A stretch of 64,000 nt of DNA from Mesorhizobium sp. WSM4306 (GCF_007003975.1 NZ_VFTC01000025.1:1-64000), one strand, 5' to 3'. Shown: positions 8,633 to 17,175, numbered from the stretch's first letter. Notes: generated from the letters alone by a model not told the origin. A program made the numbers and translations.

Positions 8633-8845
8633 ATGGCAACTGGTACGGTCAAGTGGTTCAATGCCACCAAGGGCTTCGGCTTCATTCAGCCTGATTCGGG
8701 CGGCGCGGACGTTTTCGTCCACATCTCCGCTGTCGAGCGCGCTGGACTGTCGACCCTGGTCGAAGGCCAGAAAATCAACTTCGAGATCGAGCAGGACCGC
8801 CGCACTGGCAAGTCGTCCGCTGGTTCTCTGAGCAAGGCAGCCTGA
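8633..8845 (+). CDS. cspA: Cold-shock protein, CspA family
   Basis: 70 residues, a single cold-shock domain of normal size. It shows the RNA-binding motifs K-G-F-G-F-I (RNP1) and V-F-V-H-I-S (RNP2). Such proteins bind single-stranded RNA and DNA and act as RNA chaperones in the cytoplasm. It has a strong promoter, a leader of about 130 bases and an intrinsic terminator about 165 bases after the stop, so it is a single-gene unit with long untranslated ends. Rhizobia carry several paralogues, so the symbol marks the family only. Confidence 0.93.
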   Translation: MATGTVKWFNATKGFGFIQPDSGGADVFVHISAVERAGLSTLVEGQKINFEIEQDRRTGKSSAGSLSKAA

Positions 8846-9010
8846 TTTTGCGATAGCGCGCGCCGGACGAGAGTTCGGGGCGCGCGGCAAGTCACGGATG
8901 TACTGACAGTCGCGTGAGAAGCGCGCTGGAGTGGAAAGACCCGACCAGCTGGATCAGCAGATAGCTGCCAGCCCGGACTTAAAGCTCCCAATCAGGCTAC
9001 CGAAAATGGG

Positions 9011-9036
9011 AAGGCGGGATTTATCCCGCCTTTTTG
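9011..9036 (+). terminator. Intrinsic terminator after the cold-shock gene
   Basis: GGCGGGAT, a TT loop, ATCCCGCC, then TTTTTG. This is a perfect 8-bp stem followed by a T run. Confidence 0.88.
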
Positions 9037-9149
9037 TTTGTCTGGGGTTCAGCTACCGGCCGAAGGCCGCAAGCCCGACCGGGCGTCGCGCCTTTTGGCG
9101 CGCCTCGTCCGGAGCGAGCCGCGAAGCGGCGGCAAGCGTGAGGACAAAA

Positions 9150-10010
9150 TTAACGCCGCAGATGCAACGGCACAACCTTGTTGTCAGCACCCAGCAGCGC
9201 CTCGATCGACAGCGGCTGCTCGTTGAAGATCGTGCCGGCAAGCGCCGGGCGGCCAAGGTGAAACCCCTGCAGCAGGTCGACGCCGCCATCCAGCGCGACG
9301 CGCAGGTGCGTTGCCTGCTCGATGCCCTCGACCAACACCCTGGCGCCGCGATCGTGCAGCGACGAGACGAGCGGCCGGAAGAAGCGCTCGGCGGCAGCGT
9401 GGCGGCAGAATTCGGCGAACCAGCCGCCGTCGATCTTGACGATGTCTGGTTGAAGCAGGCTCATCCGCTCGGCGGTCGAATGGCCGGTGCCGAAATCATC
9501 GATGGCGACGCGAACGCCGTGGCGCCGTATCTCGCGCACCAGCGGGGCCAGCACATGATCGTCGGCGGCTTGCTCGGTGATTTCGCAGACCAGCATGCCG
9601 GCATGCAGGTCGAGATCGCCGAGATGCCGGGTCATCAGCCGGATCTCGGCCAGCGCCCGCCCGAGATGATCGTTGATCATCGGGTTGTAGTTGAAGAACA
9701 GGTCGAGCCCATCGACGCCGATGTTGCGGAAGTTTCTCAGATGCAGCATCCGGCACATCGTCTCGACAAACAGGCGGTCGCCCGCCGAGATGCTTTCGAA
9801 AAACACGGCCGGCGCAACCGGCATGGCCGCTCGGTGCGGTTCAACCAGGGCCTCTACCGCGACCGCGGCCAGCGCGCCGCCGCGTGGCGCAAAGATCGGC
9901 TGGTAGGCGCTCTTCAGCCGAAACGCGCCATAGACGCCGTATTCGATGCCGACCTCGTCGGCGAAGATCGCTTCGCCGACATAGCGCCGCCGCTCGCGTT
10001 GCACGGTCAT
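9150..10010 (-). CDS. EAL domain protein (putative c-di-GMP phosphodiesterase)
   Basis: 286 residues, made almost only of an EAL domain. The metal and catalytic set looks retained: E-A-L (A-V-E-A-L-V-E-P), the Asn of F-F-N-Y-N-P, the Glu of V-C-E-I-T-E-Q, the Asp pair in A-I-D-D-F-G-T-G-H, the Lys of D-I-V-K-I-D, the Glu of V-E-G-I-E, and the Gln of Q-G-F-H-L-G-R-P. It should therefore be able to hydrolyse c-di-GMP to pGpG. No membrane segment or sensor domain is visible. Its ATG overlaps the stop of the upstream EAL gene by four bases (ATGA), so the two are translationally coupled. Confidence 0.87.
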   Translation of the reverse strand: MTVQRERRRYVGEAIFADEVGIEYGVYGAFRLKSAYQPIFAPRGGALAAVAVEALVEPHRAAMPVAPAVFFESISAGDRLFVETMCRMLHLRNFRNIGVDGLDLFFNYNPMINDHLGRALAEIRLMTRHLGDLDLHAGMLVCEITEQAADDHVLAPLVREIRRHGVRVAIDDFGTGHSTAERMSLLQPDIVKIDGGWFAEFCRHAAAERFFRPLVSSLHDRGARVLVEGIEQATHLRVALDGGVDLLQGFHLGRPALAGTIFNEQPLSIEALLGADNKVVPLHLRR

Positions 10011-10951
10011 GGCCCGGTCCTGCGCCCGAACACCCTGCCCGGCCGCGCTGAAGCGGTTCGGCCGGCAGGCGCCTTGACTGGCTCGACCGCCGCGACAGGT
10101 GGCTGCGCATCCTTGCCGAAAACGCGAAAACTGGTCGGCGCCAGTTCCGGCTTCGCCAGCACGAAACCCTGCACCATCGAGGCGCCCGATTTCTCGGCGA
10201 GTTCAAGTTGCCAGCCCTCCTCGATGCCCTCGAACACGGTGCGGATGCCTTGCTGTTCGAAGTTCGTCACCATGGTGGTCAACAGGGCGAAGCCGGCGCC
10301 TGACTCCATCAGCTGCGTAATCCAGTGCGCATCGAATTTGACGATATCCGGCTTGAGTTCCTTGATGCGGTTGATGTCGGATTCATCGGCGCCGTAGTCG
10401 TCGACGGCGATGCGGAAGCCATTGGCCCGCAGCGCCTCGACGAAGCTGTAAAGCGTTTCCTGCGACGCCGACCTCTGCTCGGTCACCTCGCACACGATGC
10501 GGCGCGGATCTATCCCCGCCTCGTGCAGCACCAGGCGCATGTCGCGCAGCGCGTTGTCGACGATGGAGCGCTCGGTGAACACCGACGGGTCGAAATTGAC
10601 GAAGATCGAGGCCTCTTGCGGCAGGCAGGCGCCGGCGTTGAGCAAATGCAGCGTTCGCGTCAACGCCTCGATATGCAGGCGGTCGCCGGCCGGACATGTC
10701 GAGAAGAAACTCATCGGCGATTGCGGCTCGCCGTCGCGAAACGGCCGGATCAGTCCCTCGAACGCCGCCACCGACAATTTGCCCTCCTTGAAGGCGAAGA
10801 TCGGCTGGAAGGCGCTTTGCAGCGTATAGATACCCCAGACACCCGACGAGGTGCCGTCATCGTTACGGATGATGTGGGCAAGCCCGATGCTGCGCGACAA
10901 GGGTCCCTCGCTCCGCGAGACAGGCGAAATGGCTGGCGATCCTACCGCCAA
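10007..10951 (-). CDS. EAL domain protein, first of a tandem pair
   Basis: Up to 314 residues. The start is uncertain: the longest frame opens with TTG at 10951, and another TTG at 10900 has a GAGGGA very close. It is a stand-alone EAL domain related to its downstream neighbour. The first motif reads E-G-L instead of E-A-L (A-F-E-G-L-I-R-P). The others look conserved: V-N-F-D-P, V-C-E-V-T-E-Q, A-V-D-D-Y-G-A-D-E-S, D-I-V-K-F-D, F-E-G-I-E and V-Q-G-F. The loop after the Asp pair differs from the usual F-G-T-G-Y-S, so activity may be altered. It ends inside the start codon of the next gene. Confidence 0.83.
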   Translation of the reverse strand: MAVGSPAISPVSRSEGPLSRSIGLAHIIRNDDGTSSGVWGIYTLQSAFQPIFAFKEGKLSVAAFEGLIRPFRDGEPQSPMSFFSTCPAGDRLHIEALTRTLHLLNAGACLPQEASIFVNFDPSVFTERSIVDNALRDMRLVLHEAGIDPRRIVCEVTEQRSASQETLYSFVEALRANGFRIAVDDYGADESDINRIKELKPDIVKFDAHWITQLMESGAGFALLTTMVTNFEQQGIRTVFEGIEEGWQLELAEKSGASMVQGFVLAKPELAPTSFRVFGKDAQPPVAAVEPVKAPAGRTASARPGRVFGRRTGP

Positions 10952-11175
10952 AGGTTTTAACGGCCGTTGATGAATTTATTCTTGCCAGGGATACGTTCCA
11001 TGGATTGCTTCACACAAACCGGGTGTAAAACCCGGCGCAGGCGCTGTCCCAAAGCCGATCTTCACACCTCCTTGACCCCTGGCTCATCCGACAATGCTTG
11101 CACTTGGCGGGTTGATGCGACATGAGAAGCGCCGCAGCTGTTCCCGCTGCGCCGACCCTCTGGAGATATCTGGTC

Positions 11176-12378
11176 ATGGCCTTTCTTGCCGACGCCCTTT
11201 CCCGCGTGAAGCCTTCCGCCACCATCGCGGTGACGCAGAAAGCCCGCGAGCTGAAAAATGCCGGCCGTGACATTATCGGCCTCGGCGCCGGCGAGCCGGA
11301 TTTCGATACGCCCGACAACATCAAGAATGCGGCGATCGAGGCGATCCGTCGTGGCGAGACCAAGTACCCGCCGGTTTCGGGCATCGTGCCTCTGCGCGAG
11401 GCGATCGCGAAAAAGTTCAAGCGCGAGAACAATCTCGACTACAAGCCCGAGCAGACAATTGTCGGCACCGGCGGCAAGCAAATCCTGTTCAACGCCTTCA
11501 TGGCGACACTGAACCCAGGCGACGAGGTCATCATTCCCCGCCCCTACTGGGTCAGCTATCCCGAAATGGTGGCGATCTGCGGCGGCACCTCGGTGTTTGC
11601 CGACACGTCGATCGACAATGGTTTCAAGCTGACGCCAGCCGTGCTGGAAAAGGCGATCACGCCGAAGACCAAATGGCTCTTGATGAACTCACCGTCGAAC
11701 CCGTCCGGCGCCGCCTATACGGAAGCCGAACTGCGCGCGCTGGCCGATGTGCTGCTGAAGCATCCGCATGTCTGGACGCTGACCGACGACATGTACGAGC
11801 ACCTGACCTATGGCGATTTCGTCTTCAAGACCATCGCCGAGATCGAGCCGGAGCTCTATGAGCGCACGCTGACCATGAACGGCGTCTCGAAAGCCTATGC
11901 CATGACCGGCTGGCGCATCGGCTATGCCGCGGGTCCGGTGCAGCTGATCAAGGCAATGGACATGATCCAGGGCCAGCAGACCTCCGGCGCTTGCACCATC
12001 GCACAGTGGGCCTCGGTCGAGGCGCTCAACGGTCCGCAAGACTTCGTCGCCAGGAACAAGGCGATTTTTCAAGGGAGGCGCGACCTCGTCGTCTCGATGC
12101 TCAACCAGGCGCGCGGCATAAGCTGCCCGTCGCCCGAAGGCGCCTTCTACGTCTATCCGTCCTGCGCCCAGCTGATCGGCAAGAAGACCAAGGCCGGCAA
12201 GGTGATCGACACCGACGAGGCCTTCTGCTCCGAACTGCTCGAAGCCGAGGGTGTCGCGGTGGTGTTCGGCTCGGCCTTCGGCCTCGGCCCCAACTTCCGC
12301 ATCTCCTACGCCACGTCGGAGACGCTGCTGGAGGAAGCCTGCACGCGCATCCAGCGCTTTACGGCATCGCTGACCTGA
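11176..12378 (+). CDS. aatA: Aspartate aminotransferase, class I PLP-dependent
   Basis: 400 residues from the ATG at 11176, which has GGAGA about ten bases upstream. It is a type I fold aminotransferase close to rhizobial AatA, which converts aspartate and 2-oxoglutarate to oxaloacetate and glutamate. Visible marks are the opening L-G-A-G-E-P-D-F-D-T-P, the active-site Lys in N-G-V-S-K-A-Y-A-M-T-G-W-R-I-G-Y, N-S-P-S-N-P-S-G, and the final substrate Arg in F-R-I-S-Y-A. It is a single-gene unit closed by a terminator. In rhizobia this enzyme matters in nitrogen-fixing nodules (established for aatA of Sinorhizobium); the same role here is inference. Confidence 0.93.
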   Translation: MAFLADALSRVKPSATIAVTQKARELKNAGRDIIGLGAGEPDFDTPDNIKNAAIEAIRRGETKYPPVSGIVPLREAIAKKFKRENNLDYKPEQTIVGTGGKQILFNAFMATLNPGDEVIIPRPYWVSYPEMVAICGGTSVFADTSIDNGFKLTPAVLEKAITPKTKWLLMNSPSNPSGAAYTEAELRALADVLLKHPHVWTLTDDMYEHLTYGDFVFKTIAEIEPELYERTLTMNGVSKAYAMTGWRIGYAAGPVQLIKAMDMIQGQQTSGACTIAQWASVEALNGPQDFVARNKAIFQGRRDLVVSMLNQARGISCPSPEGAFYVYPSCAQLIGKKTKAGKVIDTDEAFCSELLEAEGVAVVFGSAFGLGPNFRISYATSETLLEEACTRIQRFTASLT

Positions 12379-12396
12379 TCAGGCCAGCCTGAAACA

Positions 12397-12439
12397 GAAA
12401 ACCCGGCGTCACCGCACCCGGCGTCACCGCCGGGTTTTT
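12397..12439 (+). terminator. Terminator of aatA, built from a tandem duplication
   Basis: The 15-base unit ACCCGGCGTCACCGC occurs twice in a row (12401-12415 and 12416-12430) and is followed by CGGGTTTTT. The second copy pairs with the CGCCGGGT arm as a perfect 8-bp stem with a TCAC loop before the T run. The first copy could compete for the same arm. Confidence 0.85.
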
Positions 12440-12515
12440 GTTGGCGCCTCATGCCTCTTGCTCCAGCACAGGCGGTGGCGAAGCGTTCGTGCATGCCGTT
12501 TCGCCCACCATGCGC

Positions 12516-12911
12516 TCAGCCGCCATATTGTTCAGGGGTTACCGCTTCCATCCAATCGGCATGGACGCCGTCCAGCGCCTCCTGCATGGCGACATGGGTC
12601 ATCGTCGTCTTCGGACCCGCTCCGTGCCAGTGTTTTTCGCCGGGCTCGAACGAGATGACGTCACCGGCCTTGATCTCCTGGATCGGCCCGTCCCATGTCT
12701 GGGCGAAGCCCGCGCCTGACGTGACATACAGCGTCTGGCCGAGCGGATGCGTGTGCCAGTGGGTGCGCGCGCCGGGTTCGAAGCTGACCAGCGTGGCGCG
12801 CAGCCGCGACGGCGCTTGCCTCTCGATGATCGGCGTTTGCAGCACGCGCCCGGTGAAATACTTCTCCGGCGCGATGATGGTCGGCACGCCGCCGCAGGCA
12901 ATGATCTTCAT
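12516..12911 (-). CDS. Cupin domain-containing protein
   Basis: 131 residues from the ATG at 12911 (GAGGA nine bases upstream); a TTG three codons earlier is less likely. It is a single small beta-barrel cupin. Motif 1 reads G-A-R-T-H-W-H-T-H-P-L-G-Q, supplying the usual metal-binding histidines. Motif 2 is P-G-E-K-H-W-H-G-A. It resembles the carboxymuconolactone-decarboxylase-associated or quercetinase-like small cupins often annotated only as cupin. Function cannot be assigned. It lies about 45 bases after the membrane methyltransferase-like gene on the same strand and may share its transcript. Confidence 0.85.
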   Translation of the reverse strand: MKIIACGGVPTIIAPEKYFTGRVLQTPIIERQAPSRLRATLVSFEPGARTHWHTHPLGQTLYVTSGAGFAQTWDGPIQEIKAGDVISFEPGEKHWHGAGPKTTMTHVAMQEALDGVHADWMEAVTPEQYGG

Positions 12912-12958
12912 GGCTGACAATCCTCAATCCGGTAAATCGTATCCTGCGCAGTTGCCGG

Positions 12959-13510
12959 CTACCACCCCAGCCGTGGCCAGAACAGCCCGGCCCGTCCGCG
13001 ATAGGCCGCGTATGCGCCGGCGAGCGGCGTGCGTGCAAATTTCTTCTCTTCGTCGAGCGCGGCAAACACATAGATGGCGATGATCCCGGCGACCGGCACC
13101 ATGGCCCAGATCGACCACGTCGCAATCCCCCAGCCGATCCAGAAGATAAGGTAGGACGTGTAGAAGGGATGGCGGACATAGCCGTAGGGGCCGTCGGTCA
13201 GCAGGCCGTGCGGATTGTCGGGCGAGAAGGCGAAGCGCAGCCGCGCCTTGCGGGATGTGGCAATCGCCCACCAGAACAGGGCCAGGCTCGCCAGTTCGAC
13301 GGCGAACCCGGCGAGCTTTGCCGGAACCGGCTGCGTTTCGATCCACAATATGGCGAAAAAGAACAACGCTGTGGCGATCACCACCGCCGAAATCACCATC
13401 GCGCCCGGGGACATCGCCTGCAATACGAAATGCGCCCGCATCGACCAGACATACTGGCCGAGCGTGACAACGCTGCAGATCGAGACAAGCAGGTCGAGGA
13501 CTGATTCCAT
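12959..13510 (-). CDS. Isoprenylcysteine carboxyl methyltransferase-like membrane protein
   Basis: 183 residues from the ATG at 13510 (an in-frame TTG lies two codons earlier). There are about five hydrophobic helices. The C-terminal half carries the ICMT/PEMT signature: G-P-Y-G-Y-V-R-H-P-F-Y-T-S-Y-L, then later L-D-E-E-K-K-F with A-G-A-Y-A-A-Y-R. These form the S-adenosylmethionine pocket in the family. Bacterial members methylate small or lipid substrates that are mostly unknown. A second, unrelated-sequence member lies at 17546-18042. Confidence 0.82.
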   Translation of the reverse strand: MESVLDLLVSICSVVTLGQYVWSMRAHFVLQAMSPGAMVISAVVIATALFFFAILWIETQPVPAKLAGFAVELASLALFWWAIATSRKARLRFAFSPDNPHGLLTDGPYGYVRHPFYTSYLIFWIGWGIATWSIWAMVPVAGIIAIYVFAALDEEKKFARTPLAGAYAAYRGRAGLFWPRLGW

Positions 13511-13654
13511 CGTCAAGATTCCGCAGTTGTTATGGTGCCGGTGATCGCACCGGGCGCCGATTCAAGAAATCATTTCTTAACCACTTGTCTAAAGAACATA
13601 TAGAGCCAGCGATGCGATGTTGGCCCTCAGTGACAACTGAAGGTCTAATCCAGC

Positions 13655-14512
13655 ATGAGCGTTTCCGACCGCACGTTTCGCACGCCTCTGGCCGATTTGC
13701 ACGTCAGCCAATCGTCGGGTTCCGGCATGCCCATCGTCATGATCCACGGCTCAGGCTCCTCCCGCGCCGTGTTCGCGCGCCAGTTCGACAGTTCATTGGC
13801 GGACTCTCACCGGCTGATCGCCTTCGATCTGCCCGGCCATGGCGAATCCTCCGATGCCCGCGATCCGACAACCGCCTATACGATACCCGGTCTTGCCCAG
13901 ACCACTGCCCGGCTGCTCGATGCGCTGGGCATCGGCCGCGCCATCATCTTCGGCTGGTCGCTCGGCGGCCATGTCGCGATCGAGCTTGCCAGCTTCCACC
14001 ATGCGGTGAACGGCCTGGTGCTGACCGGAGCCCCGCCGGTATCTCGGGGACCGCTCGGCATGCTGCGCGGCTTCCACGCCAATTGGGACATGCTGCTCAC
14101 CTCCAAGAAGGTTTACTCCGAACGCGACATCGAACGTTTTGAGACCTTGTGCTTCGGCGACACCGCAAGCCCGTCCTTCCGCGAAGCCATCAGGCGCACC
14201 GACGGCCGGCTGCGGGCCGGCGTGGCGCGCAGCATGTTTGCCGGCAAGGGCGCCGACCAGAAACAGGTGGTCGAGCAAGCGCCCTTCCCGGTCGCGGTGA
14301 TTAATGGCGAGCATGACCCGCTGGTGCGGCTGAGCTATTTCGAGACGCTGGCTTACGGTTCGCTGTGGGAGCAGTGTCATGTCATCCCGGACGCCGGCCA
14401 CGCGCCGTTCTGGGAACGCCCGGACCTGTTTAACCCGCTGCTGGCGCGATACGCCGAGGCGGTGGCGGAGCACAGCGTCGCCAACCCCGCGCGGCGAAAC
14501 CAGCCCGGCTGA
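13655..14512 (+). CDS. Alpha/beta-fold hydrolase
   Basis: 285 residues with the complete alpha/beta-hydrolase plan. The oxyanion-hole strand is M-I-H-G-S-G-S-S; the nucleophile elbow G-W-S-L-G-G has Ser102. The acid is in N-G-E-H-D-P-L-V and the His in D-A-G-H-A-P-F-W. No signal peptide is visible, so it is cytoplasmic. The substrate is unknown; the overall look is of small esterases or C-C hydrolases such as the MhpC type. It stands alone on the plus strand, with about 250 bases before the EF-G-like gene. Confidence 0.87.
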   Translation: MSVSDRTFRTPLADLHVSQSSGSGMPIVMIHGSGSSRAVFARQFDSSLADSHRLIAFDLPGHGESSDARDPTTAYTIPGLAQTTARLLDALGIGRAIIFGWSLGGHVAIELASFHHAVNGLVLTGAPPVSRGPLGMLRGFHANWDMLLTSKKVYSERDIERFETLCFGDTASPSFREAIRRTDGRLRAGVARSMFAGKGADQKQVVEQAPFPVAVINGEHDPLVRLSYFETLAYGSLWEQCHVIPDAGHAPFWERPDLFNPLLARYAEAVAEHSVANPARRNQPG

Positions 14513-14763
14513 AATCCTCCGACCGTTTTTGATGCCCTCGCTCGCCCTGCCCGTTGCCGCAGCGCGCGCCCGGATTTCTATTTTCCTTGCCCTGCCGGCT
14601 AACCCGTGGGACGATGGGTTTGGGCAGGTGGCAAAATGAAAACAACCCCGCCCGCGACGGTCGAACAGGCCGGCCGCCGCACACGTCAGGGTGCGATCGG
14701 CGCAAAACCGTTTCCACTTTTGCTGATCGCACTCCAAGGGCAACGCCTGAGTGGAGGTCAGCC

Positions 14764-16815
14764 ATGGGTACTCGCGCCGGAGGACGACGCACGGGACCGA
14801 AATGCATTGCCATAGTCGGTCCCTTTGCAAGCGGTAAGACGACACTTCTCGAAGCCATCCTCGCCCGTACGGGCGCCATCCCCCGCCAAAATCCCGTTTC
14901 TTCGGGAAGCACCGTTTCCGATCATTCGCCCGAGGCGCGGGCACACGCCATGAGCGTCGAGGCGACCTTTGCCACCACCGAATTCATGGGCGAGCAGCTC
15001 ACCTTCGTCGACTGTCCCGGATCGATCGAATTCTCCTTCGAGGCCGAGCCGGTGCTGGCCGCCTGCGACATCGCCGTGGTCGTCGCCGAGGCCGATGAGA
15101 AGAAGATTCCCGCCTTGCAGCTCATCATGCGCAAGCTCGACGATCTCGGCGTGCCGCGCATCCTGTTCCTCAACAAGGTCGACAAGGCGATCGCCGGCGT
15201 GCGCGACACGCTGAAGATGCTGCAGCCGACGAGCGCGGCGCCACTGCTGCTGCGCCAGATTCCGCTGCGCAAGGACAATGTGGTGATCGGTTCGATCGAC
15301 CTAGCGCTGGAGCGCGCCTACATCTACCGCGAATATGCCGAAAGCCAGGTCGCCGAGATTCCGGGCGACGAAAAGGCGCGCGAGCTGGAAGCCCGCTTCT
15401 CCATGCTGGAGACGCTCGCCGATCACGACGACCAGTTGATGGAGCAGTTGCTGGAGGAGATCGAGCCGCCCAAGGACGCAGTCTTCGACGATCTGTCCGC
15501 CGACCTGCGCGCCGGCGCCATAACGCCGGTGCTGATCGGCACCGCCGAAAAGGGCAATGGCGTGCTGCGTCTGTTGAAGGCGATCCGCCATGACGCGCCG
15601 GATGTCGAGGCGACCCGCAAGCGCCTCGGGGTGCCGGACGGCAATCAGACGGTGGTCCAGGTGATGAAGACCATCCACACCGCGCATGGCGGCAAGCTGT
15701 CTGTGTCACGCATTCTGTCGGGCCAGCTCGCCGACGCCACAGAGCTTTTCCTGTCGAACGGCGAGACGGCGAAGGTCTCCGGCATCTACAAGATGCTCGG
15801 CAAGGACCAGTCCAAGCTCGCTGCCGCCAAGGCTGGCGACACGGTGGCGCTGGGCAAGCTGGACGAGGTCAAGACTGGCCAGACGCTGAGCTCCACCAAG
15901 GGCGGCATCAAGCCGCTGATTACGCTCGCGCCCCCACAGCCGGTCTTCGCCTTCGCCCTGCGGCCGAAGGAGCGCAAGGACGAGGTCAAGATGTCGGCGG
16001 CCATCCATCGCCTGGCCGAGGAAGATCCCTCGCTCACCCTGCGCCACAATCAGGATTCGGCCGAAACCGTGCTGTCCGGCCATGGCGAGATGCATCTGCG
16101 GGTCGTGCGCGAGCGGCTGGAAGGCAAGAACCAGATCCCGGTCGAAGGCCATGCGCCGGCCGTTCCTTATCGCGAGACGATCCGCAAGACGGTGCAGCAG
16201 CGCGGCCGTCACAAGAAGCAGTCCGGCGGCCATGGCCAGTTCGGCGATGTGGTGATCGAGATCAAGCCGCTGCCGCGTGGTTCCGGCTTCCAGTTCTCGG
16301 ACACCATCACCGGCGGCGTTGTGCCCAAGACCTACATCCAGTCGGTCGAAACCGGCGTGCGCGATTATCTGAAATCCGGCCCGTTGGGCTTCCCTGTGGT
16401 CGATGTTGCCGTCAACCTCTCCGACGGCTCCTACCATGCCGTCGATTCATCCGACATGGCCTTCCAGATGGCAGCCAAACTCGCGATGAAGGAAGGCATG
16501 GCGGCGTGCTCGCCGGTGCTGCTCGAGCCGGTAATGAAGGTCGAGATCGTCACTCCGTCCGAAGCCACGTCGAAGATCATCGCGCTGATCCCGCAGCGGC
16601 GCGGCCAGATCCTCGGCTACGACGCACGGCCCGACTGGCCGGGATGGGATGTCGTTGAGGCGACCATGCCGCAGGCCGAGATCGGCGACCTGATCATCGA
16701 ACTGCGCTCGGCGACCGCCGGCGTCGCCAGCTATCGCTGTGCCTTCGATCATATGGCCGAGCTTACGGGGCGGTTGGCCGACGAGGCGATGAATGCCAAC
16801 GGCAAGGCTGCCTGA
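14764..16815 (+). CDS. Elongation factor G-like translational GTPase
   Basis: 683 residues from the ATG at 14764, which has GGAGG six bases upstream; longer frames lack a site. The domain order is that of EF-G: GTPase domain (P-loop G-P-F-A-S-G-K-T at 19-26, N-K-V-D near 135), domain II, and domains III-V with H-G-E-M-H-L-R and the domain IV/V region G-H-G-Q-F-G-D-V. The G domain is diverged. The switch II motif is D-C-P-G-S where EF-G has D-T-P-G-H, so the catalytic His is replaced, and the R-G-I-T-I switch I motif is not seen. It is therefore a paralogue of the canonical fusA, not the housekeeping factor. This subgroup is annotated as elongation factor G-like, with a proposed role in translation or ribosome recycling under stress that is unproven. 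Confidence 0.88.
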   Translation: MGTRAGGRRTGPKCIAIVGPFASGKTTLLEAILARTGAIPRQNPVSSGSTVSDHSPEARAHAMSVEATFATTEFMGEQLTFVDCPGSIEFSFEAEPVLAACDIAVVVAEADEKKIPALQLIMRKLDDLGVPRILFLNKVDKAIAGVRDTLKMLQPTSAAPLLLRQIPLRKDNVVIGSIDLALERAYIYREYAESQVAEIPGDEKARELEARFSMLETLADHDDQLMEQLLEEIEPPKDAVFDDLSADLRAGAITPVLIGTAEKGNGVLRLLKAIRHDAPDVEATRKRLGVPDGNQTVVQVMKTIHTAHGGKLSVSRILSGQLADATELFLSNGETAKVSGIYKMLGKDQSKLAAAKAGDTVALGKLDEVKTGQTLSSTKGGIKPLITLAPPQPVFAFALRPKERKDEVKMSAAIHRLAEEDPSLTLRHNQDSAETVLSGHGEMHLRVVRERLEGKNQIPVEGHAPAVPYRETIRKTVQQRGRHKKQSGGHGQFGDVVIEIKPLPRGSGFQFSDTITGGVVPKTYIQSVETGVRDYLKSGPLGFPVVDVAVNLSDGSYHAVDSSDMAFQMAAKLAMKEGMAACSPVLLEPVMKVEIVTPSEATSKIIALIPQRRGQILGYDARPDWPGWDVVEATMPQAEIGDLIIELRSATAGVASYRCAFDHMAELTGRLADEAMNANGKAA

Positions 16816-16835
16816 CAGGCGGTGGCTGATTCGCA

Positions 16836-16866
16836 CAAAAAACGGCGCCCGGATGATCCGGACGCC
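16836..16866 (-). terminator. Minus-strand intrinsic terminator without an obvious gene
   Basis: Read on the minus strand: GGCGTCCGG, loop ATCAT, CCGGGCGCC, then GTTTTTTG. The stem has one mismatch. No coding gene precedes it on that strand, so it may end a small RNA or serve the converging EF-G-like gene from the other side. Confidence 0.6.
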
Positions 16867-17141
16867 GCTCCTATTGCGGACCGTCTTCTTGGGAGAAAAA
16901 CGGCAGGTCCGCCGCATGTATCCGCCGCGCCCGACGGCACTGGCAGACGAATAGGTTCGGACGCGGTAGCCGCCTGAGCCCGGATCTTCCGAGTGATGCC
17001 CCCATCTCCCGGACGAACCACACCGCGTCCTATGATCTGCTTAAACGATGAATCGCGCCTGCGACATGTTACCTGAGGTTACATGTCACTGTTACGCGGC
17101 AATTCTGGTCGGTTTTTCGCCGGTTGCGCCAGGCCTGAAAA

Positions 17142-17175
17142 CAAAAAAGCCGGATCAACGAAGATCCGGCTGAGT
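17142..17175 (-). terminator. Terminator of the anti-SD small RNA
   Basis: On the minus strand: AGCCGGATC, loop TTCGTT, GATCCGGCT, then TTTTTGT. This is a perfect 9-bp stem with a U tract. Confidence 0.85.

Noticed and set aside
9060..9140. G+C-rich short palindromes in the spacer after the cold-shock gene
   Set aside because: They look like ordinary low-complexity rhizobial spacer sequence, with no defined repeat or T run.
8931..10397. 488-codon plus-strand frame across the EAL genes
   Set aside because: Both EAL genes on the minus strand show full motif sets; the plus frame also runs through the cold-shock terminator.
11019..11035. CCGGGT/ACCCGG hairpin before aatA
   Set aside because: The stem is short and has no real T run on either strand; a terminator or riboswitch reading is not supported.
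14554..14763. 70-codon extension of the EF-G-like gene
   Set aside because: GGAGG lies right before the ATG at 14764; the extension is basic, without family similarity.
16749..17021. 90-codon minus-strand frame after the EF-G-like gene
   Set aside because: It runs through a minus-strand terminator and into the EF-G-like gene, with a GTG start lacking a site.
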